Shown here in pieces: positions 10,582-23,770 of a DNA stretch of 64,000 bases. The position numbers and the translations under genes are program-made. The notes under the pieces are model-generated. The model did no database searches. It was given only the letters and a program-made list of their open reading frames with translations, and was not told the DNA's origin. Positions within the stretch are counted from its first letter, which is position 1, and every line of letters starts with the position of its first letter. This stretch comes from Zygaena filipendulae (lineage: Eukaryota > Arthropoda > Insecta > Lepidoptera > Zygaenidae): assembly GCA_907165275.2 (NCBI GenBank), contig OU015654.1, positions 14,463,501-14,527,500 on the forward strand. Reading direction: 5' to 3'.

Positions 10582-12075
10582 TGTATAATAAGTCAAACAA
10601 TTTAATTTTTAATTGAATTAAATTTTGTTACGAGTTATGGTTATGGAATATCATATTTTTATATAATCTTTCGTACGAGTGAGTCCTAACAAGTGTTGCT
10701 AAGATGTGCTCAGCTATAGGAGTGTGGCGTGAACGCTCCTTCCGAGCAAGGTAGCACAGCACCATCGTATCTATGGTAATACGAACACTAGTATCATCCG
10801 GTTGATTTGCATCCGCTAACAATAACATGACGTGAATCATCGCCGACGACTCCACCAGCCGAGACCGAGAGCGGCCGTCGCGGGCTAATTGCCCAGTCTC
10901 GGATTCGAATAATAATCGGGCCAGTAATCGATTTTGTTTACTATCAACAATTATAATGATTAAATCATGTTAAATAATCGACGGCGAACCAACGACGGGC
11001 CCGAGCGCTACTAGTTTCCGTTTAATCCTACCGATCATACATATTTGTCTGTTCCAATTATTTGTGAAAAGTTGGAGCTTTCCACTGAACAGATTAAGCG
11101 TATCCGTGTGGGGCAGCCAGTTACCAGTGAAACTTAGCTCTGTACTCTTCAAGTCTAGTGTAGAAGTTCTCAAACTTTTTTGTGCCTTTTCTCACATTTT
11201 TTTACATATTCATAAACTTTACTCGTGTTTTTGTGCCCGTAGTTACGACCTGCGTTAAGATATTTACGTAAAGTCTAAATTTTAGTAAATACTCCGCAAT
11301 TCTATATAAATGGTTTCGCCTAGTACAAAGTTCTCGTTATGAACCCTTTTCAGTTTGGAACGGACACCTACGACTCGATTTAGACCACTTCGGGCATCAC
11401 AGCTCTAGAATATAGTCGGTTGTCGGTTATAGTCAGTCTAGATATAAGTAACGCTTGAAGTGGCGTTGTCAATTCTCGTCAGAAGCCCCGGCCGCCTGCG
11501 ACGTCTAGACGGCAATCACCGGAAGCCCTCGTTACCAGCCGAGCTATCAGCTGCCTGTCATACTTTGCATTCGAATATACCCAATGACATGTTTTCTAAA
11601 GAGTTTTAGAGTTCAGAGTTAGGATGAGGGATCTGGGATTCGAATACCAAATCAACGGCGTCTATTAACGGCCAGGCGTTTTTTTTAATAACCCTTAATA
11701 ACGCTATTATGTGGCAGTTTTAATTTTATACTTGTAATAGTTACCGACCACCGACTATTACAAGTACGTTCTACTTAATACTTCTTGTTTGATTTGCATA
11801 GATGCTGCACAGATTATAATTTGCATTTAGAGTAAACATAATTATGTGGATAAATACCAATAAGATATCACGTCACGTGTAAATAAAGTAATCCTGAATA
11901 CTAAAAAAAGTACGTTGCATGTCTCAATATTTAGTTGCATCATCAGAATAGAAAAATTAAAAAAAAAAACCGTAAATCAGGAATCAGTGAAACACCTTTG
12001 CACATAAATATTTCTAACTTAATACTTAAACTTAAGTGTCTAACTTTACAGCTGATGTTTGATTATTAATTATTA
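10582..12075. other. Intergenic span, no gene recognised
   Basis: Mixed-composition DNA with no recognised domain in any frame. It contains the small perfect hairpin at 11729-11766. Sequence at about 11460-11530 is locally GC-richer and not obviously repetitive. Confidence 0.4.
11729..11766. repeat. Perfect 13-bp hairpin
   Basis: TACTTGTAATAGT and its exact reverse complement are separated by a 12-base loop. Its role is unknown. Confidence 0.45.
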
Positions 12076-12362
12076 CTAGCTGCGCCCCGGTTTCACCCGC
12101 GTGAGTTTCGGAATTCCCGCAGGAATTCCAAAGAAGCCTAATTTACTCCTTATAACATCTGCTAAGTACCACTGAAAATCCTGTCAAAATTGATCCAACC
12201 GTTTTGGAGATTCACTCGCCTAAATTTCGGAATTTCCGCAGGATCTCTTTATATTAGGAACCTTTGCTTACGCAGAAAACAACCCGCCAAAGTTTCATCA
12301 CAATCAGACCAATGGTTTAGAGACGCATAGAGGACAAACATAAAAACATTCATTTTTATATA
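12076..12362 (-). mobile_element. Helitron-like element, internally duplicated
   Basis: It starts at CTAGCTGCGCCCC on the plus strand (the minus-strand 3' end). A second TTTCGGAATTTCCGCAGG block occurs at about 12225, so the copy is either nested or internally duplicated. It then continues with CCCGCCAAAGTTTCATC and GAGGACAAACATAAAAAC. Confidence 0.65.
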
Positions 12363-12369
12363 TGTATAA

Positions 12370-12530
12370 CTAGCTGTGCCCCGCGGTTTCACCCCTGTGA
12401 GTTTTGGGATCAGGAATCTGTGCGGACGCAGGCAGAACAACCCGCCAAAGTTACATCACAATCAGACTAATGATTTCGAAACGCATAGAGGACAAACATA
12501 AAAACATTAATTTTTATTTATAAAGAAGAT
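12370..12530 (-). mobile_element. Helitron-like element adjacent to the previous copy
   Basis: A second CTAGCTGTGCCCC end lies at 12370, only a few bases after the previous copy. It shares that copy's 5' half (CCGCCAAAGTTACATC and GGACAAACATAAAAAC). The two are in the same orientation, suggesting serial insertion or tandem duplication. Confidence 0.65.
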
Positions 12531-15500
12531 GACATTGGGAATGCGATGCCATACAAACACAAATTAACTTTATACAAATGTGCAAGAAAAAAAATTGCAA
12601 CAGCCTGGCCAGTAACGTAGCCTACAACTATAAAATAATGTACCTAACTCTTATCAAAGCCCACAATTATAATCCTGATTCGCACTAGACCGTCAGCTAA
12701 CCTAGCTTCGATAGATAACAAAGACGTGGAGCTTGACCAGGGTTAAAGTTGACTTGTAAAAAACTTGACTCTGGAGTCTTCTATAACAATAATACAATTA
12801 TTAACTTATTGCTTTAAAGATGTAGATAAAGTAAAGATGGGGCAATAAAAAAAGAGTAACAGAAAAAAAAATGTCCATCTATTTACACTAATCTCCGAAA
12901 CTAGTGAACGGTTTTTGTTGTGGTTATCATAAGTAAATTATGCGGGGTAGATCTGACTAACATAATATTATAAATGTTTTTCCATTGATGTCAGGTAAAA
13001 CTTATAGTCACTTAAAGGCGTATGAAACCGCAAACTCTAGCTAGTTTATAAATAGGATACTACGGTTCGACCGGAGCGATAGCTACCACCACTAGCGACA
13101 TCTAGCGGCCGCGGAGGGAATGCTGGTGTCATTGTTTTATTCTTATCCCACTCTAAATAAATAATAAGACATTACCTAATATAATAATATCAAATTTTAA
13201 AAAAATATTATTCGTCCATTAACATCTAGGTAGGTTTCCAGTAGTTCTCTTTTAATAATATATACATAAATTGTGGGTTGGTGTGTCGCCGAGACATTAT
13301 TTAAGACGAATCCACACGAGGTAGGTACCTAATATTAACAAAAAGTTAACGTTTGTAAGTTTTGATTAGGGGTGTTTTTTAAAAGGAATCTTCATTAACA
13401 GAAAGCGACGTGAGCCCAGAGTGATATAAGATACTTTTAGAGTTGCCGAGAAAATCCAGAAATTCAAAAATTTTAAACAAAATAAAACGCACTTAAATAG
13501 ACTATCATAATATAAAAATAAAATAATAAACACATTACACAATAATATTAATAATAATAATAATAAGCCTTTTATTTCATGCAAAAAAGTAAGATAGATT
13601 CATGACGAAAAGAAAAAAAGAGAAAAGAAAGACATTACACATTACTCTGCTTTAAATACGTATTCATCAGTAGGACGTCTCACACCGGGGCGCATACTAT
13701 TTGTATCTCTAATACAAGTTTACCGCAATGAATTTTTTGGCACTTAGGTAGGTATGCGAACAGAATTCAGTGTTGTCTTGTCTACATAACAGACTTCATT
13801 TTCTTTTTCCTTCACTTTTTACTTAACAATATGTGATGTCACGACATTATCTGTGAGTTATGTAATACCATATTATAGCTATTACAATATTAAGTAATTT
13901 GTGAGATAGCGCTAGAGAGAGTGGCTCCCACGCTGGTCAAGGCTGCGGGGAAGTTGCTGACAATACTTTACTATTAACAGCTATGAACAAGCAAAGATGT
14001 AGGTAACACTCGGATATATGTATGTACTTATTGTTTTCCCCCGGGAACTATTTCCATCGCAATATAAAATTAGTCACCCTATGTCCTATTCCAAAACCTA
14101 AATTACCCGTAACATGTATCATAAGAAATAACTATTCCTGTTCAATTTAAAGACTGAACAGAAGTTCAGTAGTTCTGGAGATTACCCCTACAAACAGACG
14201 ATCGAATAAATTCTACCTCTTTATAACAATATATCATATCATTTTAATTCAAAATTTATAACAGTTTAAAAGTAATACTAGGTGGAGGACTTGTATCAGT
14301 TATCTAGCAACAGGATGATTGTACTGTAAAGCCACGAAATTAACTACATACTTTTTTCTTTTCCTTATTAAGGATTTTAACATATTATAGTGCATTTAGC
14401 TACCATCCATGATTTTTGACCTCGTTTTACGTTTTTTGTAGTTGGAATTTGCAGTTTATGTACTTTAAAACTGCAAAATCTTCTAGAAGCTTTTGATACA
14501 GTGAAGAAATCAGCTAGAGGCATACCATATTATACCATATTTCAATGGTTACAAAAACCAGCTCACACACAGCAAACAGCACACAGCAAATTTTACTTTG
14601 AACAAGTTTGTATCGACAAACATTAATGATGAAACCAAACCGACTCCTTTGGATGCGTTCAAAAACCCCTTGTCGCTCGTTTTGTTTGTATATAAAAATG
14701 TTTTTTTTTTTTTGTCTGAGGTATAAACCTATTTGGGTGATTTTATGATAAATAAATGGAATGTTCAATGACTTCAAAAGCGGATGTTTAATGAGACCGT
14801 ACACAAAAGTTTAAATTAGAAAAATACCTGTTTTAGGATAACGTATGAGGCAAAACTATAGCACGTCGTTTATGGTTTCTGGCGTATTCTGCCCATCATT
14901 ACGGAGTCAAAAGTTTGTTTATATATAATCGATCCGTCACGTCAGTATTGGCTGACCGGTGCCCGAGGCTGCCCCAGGGCCCCGTGTCCCCGTGTCCCCG
15001 TGTCCCCGTGACCCCGCGACCGCCGACACCGCGCCAATTGCCTGCCAATTGGACGCAGTGGGTGTTAATATTAGCACATTGATCGCGGCCCGAGTGCGTA
15101 CACTCATCCTTTCTATGCCGTTGCCCACGCAGAGGGAGACCACAGCGTTTCGATGAAGATACTTTAGTAAATGGGCATCGATATCTTTATGAGCATTAGA
15201 ATCTGTCTGTTAACTATAGGATTGTGACACACTTGGATCAAACAAACAGGTAGGTATGTGTAAAAAAATCTTCTTTCTATTTAGGATATTTTTAGCAAAT
15301 ATAAAAATCAAAATATTTTTTGTAATTTATAAAAATGCAGATCTATAGGTAGAAGCACCGACAATGGTATTAACTCTATAAGATTTCCATTGGATAAAAG
15401 CAAAGTACCTAGGTATAAAGAATTAGAATACTCTACATGTCTATACATAAGATTAGTATCAACATTTTGAAAACAAACAGTCCAACATTTGCATTGCGGT

Positions 15501-16364
15501 GGATGACTGACGCCTATTTCGTAGCGTACCTACATATTCCTTTTTCATTAATTATAATACATGCATATAATTACGGTTTGAGTGCAAGTAAACTGTAGGT
15601 AGACTTGAGCTTACTCTATTTCTCTGTCACTCTATCCTTTTTGTTTTTAGATCATTTAAAATCCCCCTGATGCCCCTTCGGTACAAGCTTAATCAATAGG
15701 TATACTTGTCTCCATTGTGTCTAATTTCTTAAAAAAAAATATAACTAATCAAACGAAATTCTTTGTTTAAATGTAATCCTACCGTAAATAGACTAGATAG
15801 AATAGAGAGTTTAAATTTTTTATTGATTTACAACTTAGGTCAAGGTCGTGCGCTATTGACACGGGCGTCAAGTGGGCACAATTAGGGGCCATCGCTGACT
15901 CGATTAATTGCCACCATAGTATGAACAGCGGAGATTTCTATGCACGACATAGTTAAGCGACTCTCGAAGGAATATTAAAGTAAACGCATCCTAAACTTAA
16001 TTTCGACTTAACTCATCAAAATTCTAACAGATACACCTAAGTATCGTATGTACAACAACTAGGTAATGAATCACGTGTTATGATAATTTATTAATATCGT
16101 TTTATGAATGATTATATTTTATGTTATGAATGAATTTTGTCTATCTTACCTAAACATTATTCGCCAAATGAAAAAAAAAAACATTTTCAATTCGAATAAG
16201 TCAAAGTAAAAAAACACTCGTTACGTCTACCATTTAACTAACATGACACAGTTACGGTTACCCAACAAAACACGCCGATAAACTGTTTCTAGACTAGCAC
16301 AAAAACGGTCGGTTGGACGCACCTTCATACATTTAAGTAGTGTAGGTAGTCCTAACATCATAAA
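12531..16364. other. AT-rich intergenic span
   Basis: No gene is recognised. It holds an (AAT)n run near 13541-13565, a T tract near 14701-14714, a GC-rich patch at 14940-15130 with an 8-bp tandem repeat, and a non-repetitive-looking stretch at 15840-15970 that includes TCAAGGTCG, a sequence like monomeric nuclear-receptor sites. Confidence 0.4.
14979..15018. repeat. CCCCGTGT 8-bp tandem repeat
   Basis: About four units of CCCCGTGT lie in a GC-rich patch. The nearby CCAATTGCCTGCCAATTGG is a direct repeat of CCAATTG. Frames on both strands across this patch have no recognisable domain. Confidence 0.6.
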
Positions 16365-16557
16365 GGCGAATGTTTGTTTGTTTGTTTCGCTTCCACATAC
16401 TTAATTAATATTACTCAACTGATCATCATGAAAATTTGCATCCACATTTTCTAGAGTACCGAAAACGTAACTCCAGACATAGTTACTGTTGGCGAGGAAT
16501 AAAACATTGATTAACAAAATGTACAATAACGCGAGCATAGCTGCGGGCAAAGGCTAG
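16365..16557 (+). mobile_element. Helitron-like element, decayed
   Basis: The plus-strand copy begins near AAAGGCGAATGTTTGTTTG and contains ACTCAACTGATCATCATG. It ends with CTAG at 16554-16557 followed by T. The GC hairpin before the end is degraded. Confidence 0.5.
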
Positions 16558-17164
16558 TCACTGATGTAGAGTAGGTACTTGTATTTTAGCTGTTAATGCG
16601 GCTTGATTACACACAAGCGATGCATAATAGTTCCTTAGTGGTTTTTTTACACTATCGTAAATAAAGCGCAAAAAATAACGATTAAAAATGAAAACTACCT
16701 ACTGGAAAGTAATTGAAACTCACATTCGCATTTGTTGGTAAGGATTTATATATATATATACATAATATTATGTATGTTCTTAGAATGTTGCCTCAGAGAA
16801 AGGAAGATACATATTCAACAGCGTGAAGGTCAAACATCCAAAGTTGATGACATCCCAAATAATTAGCGGTTCAACCTTGAGCGTGGCTCATCCTCGGCCA
16901 CGCTAGCCAGTAGCCGCACTACTGTCACTAATAAGGCACTTAAGTGGATATTGTATTCGCGTCCCTAACGTCTCAACCACTCCGTCTACCCGCAAGTACG
17001 TATGGACAGTACCTACTGTAGCTGAAATCCCAATTTTTTATTAATATATAATGATCATTGAATCAATTCGTGCCCGTTTTGTAATTTGATTGATATTAAG
17101 GAAATTATAGTTTATTAGAATTAGTTTGTCGGTACATCTATATCTACCTATACATCTATACATA

Positions 17165-17303
17165 TCTTCTATATACCTAAGTATATATAACGGTTGGACA
17201 ATTTCGACAGGAGTTTCACTGCTAATCAGCTGATTTTATAAGGAGTAAATTAGACTGTCTTAGAGTTCCTGCGGGAATATCGAAACTCAGGGGACACAGC
17301 TAG
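17165..17303 (+). mobile_element. Short Helitron-like element
   Basis: It runs from TCTTCTATATACC at 17165 to GACACAGCTAG at 17303, followed by T. The 5' and 3' termini match the 496-bp copy at 10086, but most of the interior is deleted, giving 139 bp. Confidence 0.65.
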
Positions 17304-17746
17304 TAAATAATGTTAAAAGAAAAATAACCGTCGACTTAACATTTGTTAGTAAACTTTGGAGATATTGTAAAAAAAGCATCAAAATATTTCCATTAAGTCG
17401 ACTGGTGGTGAGTGTCCACAGTGACACTATAGTTTTCCGTTTGTTTATAAACGGTTAGATGACGGGCTTAGTTAAATATAATAGGAGTACAATGAATACA
17501 AATTGTAAAAAAGGATAGATACGATGAAAGAAAAAAAATGAAACGAGAAAAAGACAAAATAATCAATTACGGGCTGACTCTTCCGTAACCGACATTTCGA
17601 TAGGTTTCAAAATCCAAAAAAAAATCACTCTTCAGTCAAATTTCATGTTACCCTTCCAACCACACTAATGGATGGAAGTAACTTATCAAAAACATGTAGA
17701 GTTCATAGGAACACGTCACCGTAACTACTGGTGTTTTTATGTATAC

Positions 17747-17930
17747 GACTGGGTTGGCGCAGTTGCCACCATGGCTCTCCGCTAATCAAGAGCTTCCAGG
17801 TTCGATTTCCGGTTAGAGTGGACTTTTTTGACGAACACAGGCTTCTACTATCGTGTATCTAGTCTGGATGCGCTATATATACACCATATACGACGATTGC
17901 TTGGTGTCCACGACACAAGTCTAAATTATC
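17747..17930 (+). mobile_element. tRNA-derived SINE
   Basis: A-box-like GGGTTGGCGCAGTTG (17751) and B-box GGTTCGATTTCC (about 17803) are followed by the body ending GGTGTCCACGACACAAGTC (about 17902). It belongs to the same family as 3278-3735 and 51476-51700. The short open frames across it are incidental. Confidence 0.6.
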
Positions 17931-18599
17931 TGGTAAAAATTTTACTTAACATTATAAATCCCATTTATTTTAGTAACATAATTAAAATACCTGCTCTAGG
18001 TGGAATGACGCCATTTTAAGACCTGATTCGCAAAGTACAAAAAAATCGTTATATTGAGTGTTTAGTGCAGTTATTTTGTAATGTACGTACCTATACCCAA
18101 AAAAACTAAACAAAACCCGAAAACTAAAGAAAATAGGCTAATTAAAAGCGTTTGACACCTCCAACGCTCGTTTGTTACATCTATGCGAGATAACATACAC
18201 ACAAACAAAACTTCAAAGAAAACATGCCAGAGAGGGTGCAGGCAGTCCGCGCCGCGCGGACCGCTCGCGGCGCTACCGACACCATGGAGTCAATAAATTT
18301 GAGCCAACCTGCACTAAAAACATAGCGGCCCTCGAGAAACGAGCTCTTCGTTTGCACCTGTCGCCGACTGAGTTTAAAAAACATAATTCTCTAAAAAAAA
18401 AAACTCCAAATACAATATATATTGTTCTTTCTAGGAACGTCAAATCGCATTATTTCTTTTTAATATTCTGTTTGTGATTTTATTTTTTGTTATATTCCAT
18501 GCTTATAGTTGCCTGCGATTCCGCTCGTTAGTTTTTGTAAAAGTATTTTCACACCGTTGCAACAACAGTGTCTATTATCATAGTTAATCCTAATAGATT

Positions 18600-18776
18600 G
18601 AAAGTGTGAGTTTGTTTATTTATTACCCTTTCACGCCTTAACTACTATCGACCGTCGTGGAATTTTGCGTACACGTTGTTAGAGGTACAGAAAAGCGCAT
18701 ATGATAATACTTTTTATCGTAGAATTCCCGCGGGAACTCTGTAATTAACGAGGGTGAAATTGCGGAGACCAGCTAG
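18600..18776 (+). mobile_element. Helitron-like element
   Basis: The plus-strand copy has CACGCCTTAACTACTA, GAATTCCCGCGGGAACTC and ACCAGCTAG at 18776, followed by T. The subterminal hairpin is mutated. Confidence 0.6.
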
Positions 18777-19199
18777 TTGTCTATAAATATACTTTCTGCA
18801 AACCAATAGCGATGAAAAAGATTTTATTTTTTATGAAGTAGACTACAACCAAACTCATAGTGCAATATAAGTCTTATTCACTAGTTTTTGGGAGATGTAC
18901 CTACCATGATAAACATAACATAAACATGAAGTAAAATAAAAATTCTAAACTTTGTTTTGGATCCTGTTAGCGACATAAATATCGTTTGCATATAGACTCG
19001 TTTGTAGTTACAGTCACACCTATTGTTAAGTTAAAGTTTATTATGTTATCTATATCGTTACAAAAGTCAAGTTTCAATGGCGTCACTTACTACGTTACTT
19101 CAAAAGAATGGCGAAGCAGTTCAACGTTGTGATAATTAATCTTAAATTCAAATACTAAACAGTTCAAGTACGTAAAGTGCGCAAAAAACAATAGCTAAA

Positions 19200-19366
19200 C
19201 CAACATAACGGTCTATAAGTATGGTTCTAAAAATTGTTTAAAATTTTGTAATATATATATTTATAGTGATATTATCTATGTCTCTTTAGATTAGGCACTG
19301 TTAATGTTTGTTTCTTTTTCTTGTGTGTTGTGCTGAAATAAATGTATTTTCTTCTTCTTCTTCTTC
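19200..19366 (+). mobile_element. LINE 3' tail with AATAAA and (CTT)n
   Basis: An AT-rich sequence ends in a polyadenylation signal AATAAA at about 19338, followed within 10 bases by (CTT)n. Two similar ends (59510-59785 plus, 28706-28960 minus) share the layout. I infer the 3' end of a 5'-truncated non-LTR retrotransposon. No reverse transcriptase remnant is visible. Confidence 0.4.
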
Positions 19367-21419
19367 ATATACCTACCTACTCAAAAATTATTGTTAAATA
19401 AATAAATAAACATTAAAAATTATGTTTTAATAATATGTTTGTAATAATATATTATTGTCGATGTATCAGTATCATCTGTATTACAGAGAAAAAATCAGAA
19501 ACAAAATGCCTAATATATTTAATATATTATCACACAATTGATTATGCAAAGATAATGAGAAGCGGGTCGCTGAACGGTAAACAGACGAATGCGTGTGGAC
19601 AGCGGTCGCGGATTCGACTCCCATCGGAAACATGTGGCCCGCGAACACCTGCGCGCACCGAAGCCGCTTGGGACGAACGTTTCCAATAAACTAGCAATTA
19701 ATTAACTATTCAGCCACTAATGTCCAACAATAAAGCGATAGTGGTCTATGGGAAAAACTCCAAGATCTCGCAGCACTGATTTTTTTAAACATTTTTTTGC
19801 TCTATTTTATAAAACTTATCTGCAATCGATAGCAAATTTATGTTATAAATTTAGAGCATTAGATTTTCATCTAGATTGCACGTGTAGGTACCTATTATGC
19901 TTTAAGATAATAACCGAATTGATGCAGTATTACCGTTGTTTGTATGTGTGAGAAAAATGTATTATTATTTTTGATGATACTAACATTTTTGATCAGTCAA
20001 ACGCTCGCCTCGCAAATATAGAAAACCTAAGTGACAGCCCTTTTTCGCTGGGTTCTTCCGCTTATTTTAAACGTGAATTGTGGTTTTTAGATTACTAATT
20101 GTATTCGTTTAGGCATACGCTTAATTTTTTTAGTTACAGCTCTGTGTTGATATGCGATCGATAATCTAGAGCCAACAAATATGTGAGACTGCCAACGATA
20201 ATCAAAACCGAGTTCTGCAGTTAACTTGAGATCAAAAAATGTTCCGACGGCGTGTATCTACCAACATATTGGTATCACACCAACACAAATACAGTCGGTA
20301 GCAACTATTAGAAGCTGTATCCAGAGACAGAAGAAACCGATTTTTGTATGTTTGTTCAAAAATACAGAAAACATGATTTTTAATGACGCTCTACTAATTG
20401 GCTGATATTTATAAATAATGACAATTTTATTGTGTTAGGATAAATATTTATCATTCTTTTTTATAGATAAATATAATAAGTTTTGACAAATTTTATGTCT
20501 TATTCACGATACAACTTGTAGATTTAACTTTACAATATACCTACTTAATTGATTTTTACTTTAAACAGTAAACAATGGTTTTTAAAATAAAAGTCAATGT
20601 TCCCAGCAAAATGAATGCCTTCAACTGACTCTATCACACTGTCTTGTCACCGTAGTATCATTTATATACCCGCTACTATCACCTACATAGCCTGTACACG
20701 ACCGGAAGGTTCGCTCTACAGATTAGGCCTAAGTACGCTTTCCGTGTGCTTCGAGCAACGAAACGGGCAAACTAACTCCAAAATTGCCACAAAATTTACG
20801 ATACGATATATAAGTAACAAATAATAATATATCTATATCCAGTACTAAAAAAAAATTATTTGTTTACAAAACTCACACGGTTTTATAACAAAGAACAGAA
20901 TAATTAAATAATAATACCTGCATGAAAATTAAGTTCCTCAAGTTTATTTTATTATAGAATGTTGATATTAAGAACCAATCCTAACTAATCATATTAGAAG
21001 CGCATTTTTTTGGAAAATATTCACATTTCTAAATAATTGTCGTAAACAAAATAATATGTAGAGTTCTCAATGTATATAGGTAAATGTGGAGTCCGTCAGA
21101 AAATATTAGTTAAAATTAATTTTAAGTTATAAATCAGTTTAAGGCATTTATATGAATCTACTATCACTGTGATTAAATAAGATCCTATTATGTGTTTTTT
21201 TTTACAGTTTAACGTTATCTCATTTTGGTATTGCAAAAACTATATTTTTGTTTCTTGGTTAACTAAACTGCATAATACACAAAGAAATCACGTTAAATTC
21301 TCATCGCACCAATTCTTTAATAATATCACCTAACACAACAAGGGGCTAGTTTTAGGAATGTCGAAAAACTTAAACAAATAAAAAAAAATAGAAGAATAAT
21401 TAATACAAAGAACGTTATT

Positions 21420-21700
21420 ATCTACGGCTCTATGACAGAACGGGATTCAGTGAGAAGTTGTCGCCCTGGTCAGTGCAGTGCAGTGACGTGGTCTCCGGCG
21501 GTGTTTTCTCTACTATCGTCGTCCGACGCTTCATTTGCCATCGGGAATGTTGTTTGGCTGATATTTATGAAGGCGCACAGTGAGCCTCGCCGAATGCCGA
21601 CACGTGAAGTTTTTGCGAGCCTGTGCGAACGATGCTCGTAAAACATTTGACAGGCCGGTTCGATGCGCGACAAAAAAGTGAGGTTTTTTTGCCATTCGAT
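21420..21700. promoter_or_regulatory. Candidate conserved non-coding element
   Basis: This stretch is GC-balanced and lacks any repeat family seen elsewhere in the window, and both strands have only short open frames. It lies about 3.1 kb beyond the vvl stop codon. A regulatory role is inference from composition and position only. Confidence 0.2.
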
Positions 21701-23656
21701 AGATAGTACGCGGTGCGATCGGCGATTGGATGTTTACTTGTTAGATGGGTAAAGAAAAGTTCTAATTGAATTTACTCAGTGGCACTACCAAGCGCAAAAT
21801 TTCACCAAGTCACTATATGTCTGAGCACAGGTTATAAGGTAGATAATAATTTATTCGTTCGAAACCATCGACACTTGTTTGACAAGGTCGTAGAAGACTC
21901 AAAGTTTTTAGAAATGTATCTCTGTTGGTACATTTACCTATACAAAAACTTATCACGTTATTATGTATCAAAAAGAGTAATCTTCATGTCAAATTCTACC
22001 TACAATTGATTGATTGAATTCTATGTTGAGTTAGTATAGAAAAGAAACGATTCTGTAATATGTTCAAGAAATGGTTTAAAAAGCGAACAGTAAGTATTCG
22101 CAACACTAAAACGACGTATTTATTTATGTATGTAATTGTGTGCATATTTTTTAAAACCCCTTTTCAGTTTTTATTTGTAAGTTACCTAGTGTTTAGAATC
22201 TTTCTTTATGCTAAATGTAAAAAAAATACTTGTCAATTTCCTGTGCGAAATAAAATAAAAATCAAAATATATATTTCATAAAATATGTTTCAAATCTAAA
22301 TTATTTATAATAATATATGCTCAGGACTTAGGTAATAACATAATTTAGGTAGATAAATATATATTTGTCTGAATGTCAGTACCTAATTCAGCTGAAAATG
22401 CAACAACAGTGCATGCTAAATCGAACCAAGTAGGTATACCTATAATATGTGCCTTTTTATGATGAGCTACATAAATAACATAATATTATTTGTTTGTGTC
22501 CCCGACGTTGGTATTACTATTACAGTAATTTATCGCGTCACGCCCGATTTATAATTTGAAATATTATATTATAACCCAACTGTTTACTTATTGTCGTCAC
22601 GTTACCTATTTTTAAATAATTATAATATTGCAATATAGTGGCATGACTACTTCATACGCACTCATATTTTTTTAAAGTGAAATAAGTAAAACCGAAAAAC
22701 TGATAAACAAACAAGTAGGTACTTATCTAAGTGTCCATAGCATTTGATATTTTCGAAATAAATAACTTGCAGATTTGATTAATTTGAACTTGTTAATATC
22801 ATTATATCAGTAATATGTAATACAATATTGTGCGTTTTGTATAACTGTACTTGTAAGAGCTACTTTTTACCTCATTGTGCACTTTTTTCACAATTTCAAC
22901 ACAGTTACTTCTTCTATTGATAAATTAAAAGAAAAAACCGACTTTATAATACTAAAATATGATTTTTTTGTGCTGTTATTTTCGTTATTGTACCTACCTT
23001 CATAAATATTTTTTTTTTAAATCAGCAAAAAGACGATCTAAATCAAAACCACAAACTTGATGTCAGTTTTTATAAATAAAAATAATCTCTTCAAGTTGGG
23101 TTCGCTCTGCGGCGAGTCTACCTGCCGTCGGCGGCCGAGCGCAGACCTGAGCCTGGGCCCCTTGTAGCGACGTGACCTCCTTCACCGTTACTTTACAAAA
23201 ATGTGTCACAATAAATACATTTTTTGTTAGATATAAAACGTGGCACCGGTTACGAAGTTAATACTAAATAAAATATGTGTAATGCGTGGTGTGTTTTAGA
23301 ACAGACTCGTCGGTCCCCCCGGAACTGCGCCGAGACCGAAGTCAGGACAGAAATCAATAAAAGTCACTTCCTTATTTCAATTTCTATAAAGAACTTTTTT
23401 AATATATATCATATACGTCGTAGGTACATTATTTTTATATAGAAAAAATACCTATTTTTACAATTAAGTACCGAGGTTGGCCACAAATACATACAAACGA
23501 AAGAAAAAAAACAACAAAACAAGTTAAAAAAACAGGAATAAAACCATTTTGGCATCGTGTCTTTACTCTTTTTAATAATATTCTCAATAAATTATTATTT
23601 GTGTGGCCCTGGGCGTCGTGTTGAGCGCGGGTGCAGGCGCGGGCGCGGGCGGCGGC

Positions 23657-23729
23657 GCGGGCGGGCGGCGGGGCGGGCGGCGCGCCTCAACAGCAACCCG
23701 GCGCGCCGCCCGCCCCACCGCCCGCCCGC
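23657..23729. repeat. 30-bp all-GC hairpin beyond vvl
   Basis: The left arm (23657-23686) and right arm (23700-23729) pair at 29 of 30 positions, every pair being G-C, with a 13-base loop. On the vvl strand it falls about 1.1 kb after the stop codon and just past a candidate AATAAA at 23791-23796. It could stall polymerase near the 3' end, or lie in the 3' UTR if a distal signal (ATTAAA at 23571-23576) is used. The overlapping open frames on both strands are composition artefacts. Confidence 0.6.
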
Positions 23730-23770
23730 CCCGCCGCCCACACCTGACACTTCTCATTACAACACTTAAA

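Larger units (their letters stand above)
18777..23600. other. AT-rich span downstream of vvl
   Basis: No gene is recognised. It contains a LINE tail (19200-19366) and a single-copy-looking GC-balanced stretch at 21420-21700, and is otherwise AT-rich. The stretch at 23100-23170 and 23300-23345 is GC-richer and unassigned. Confidence 0.4.

Noticed and set aside
19560..19660. Possible tRNA gene (B-box-like GGATTCGACTCCC)
   Set aside because: No matching A box, acceptor stem or anticodon arm could be laid out.
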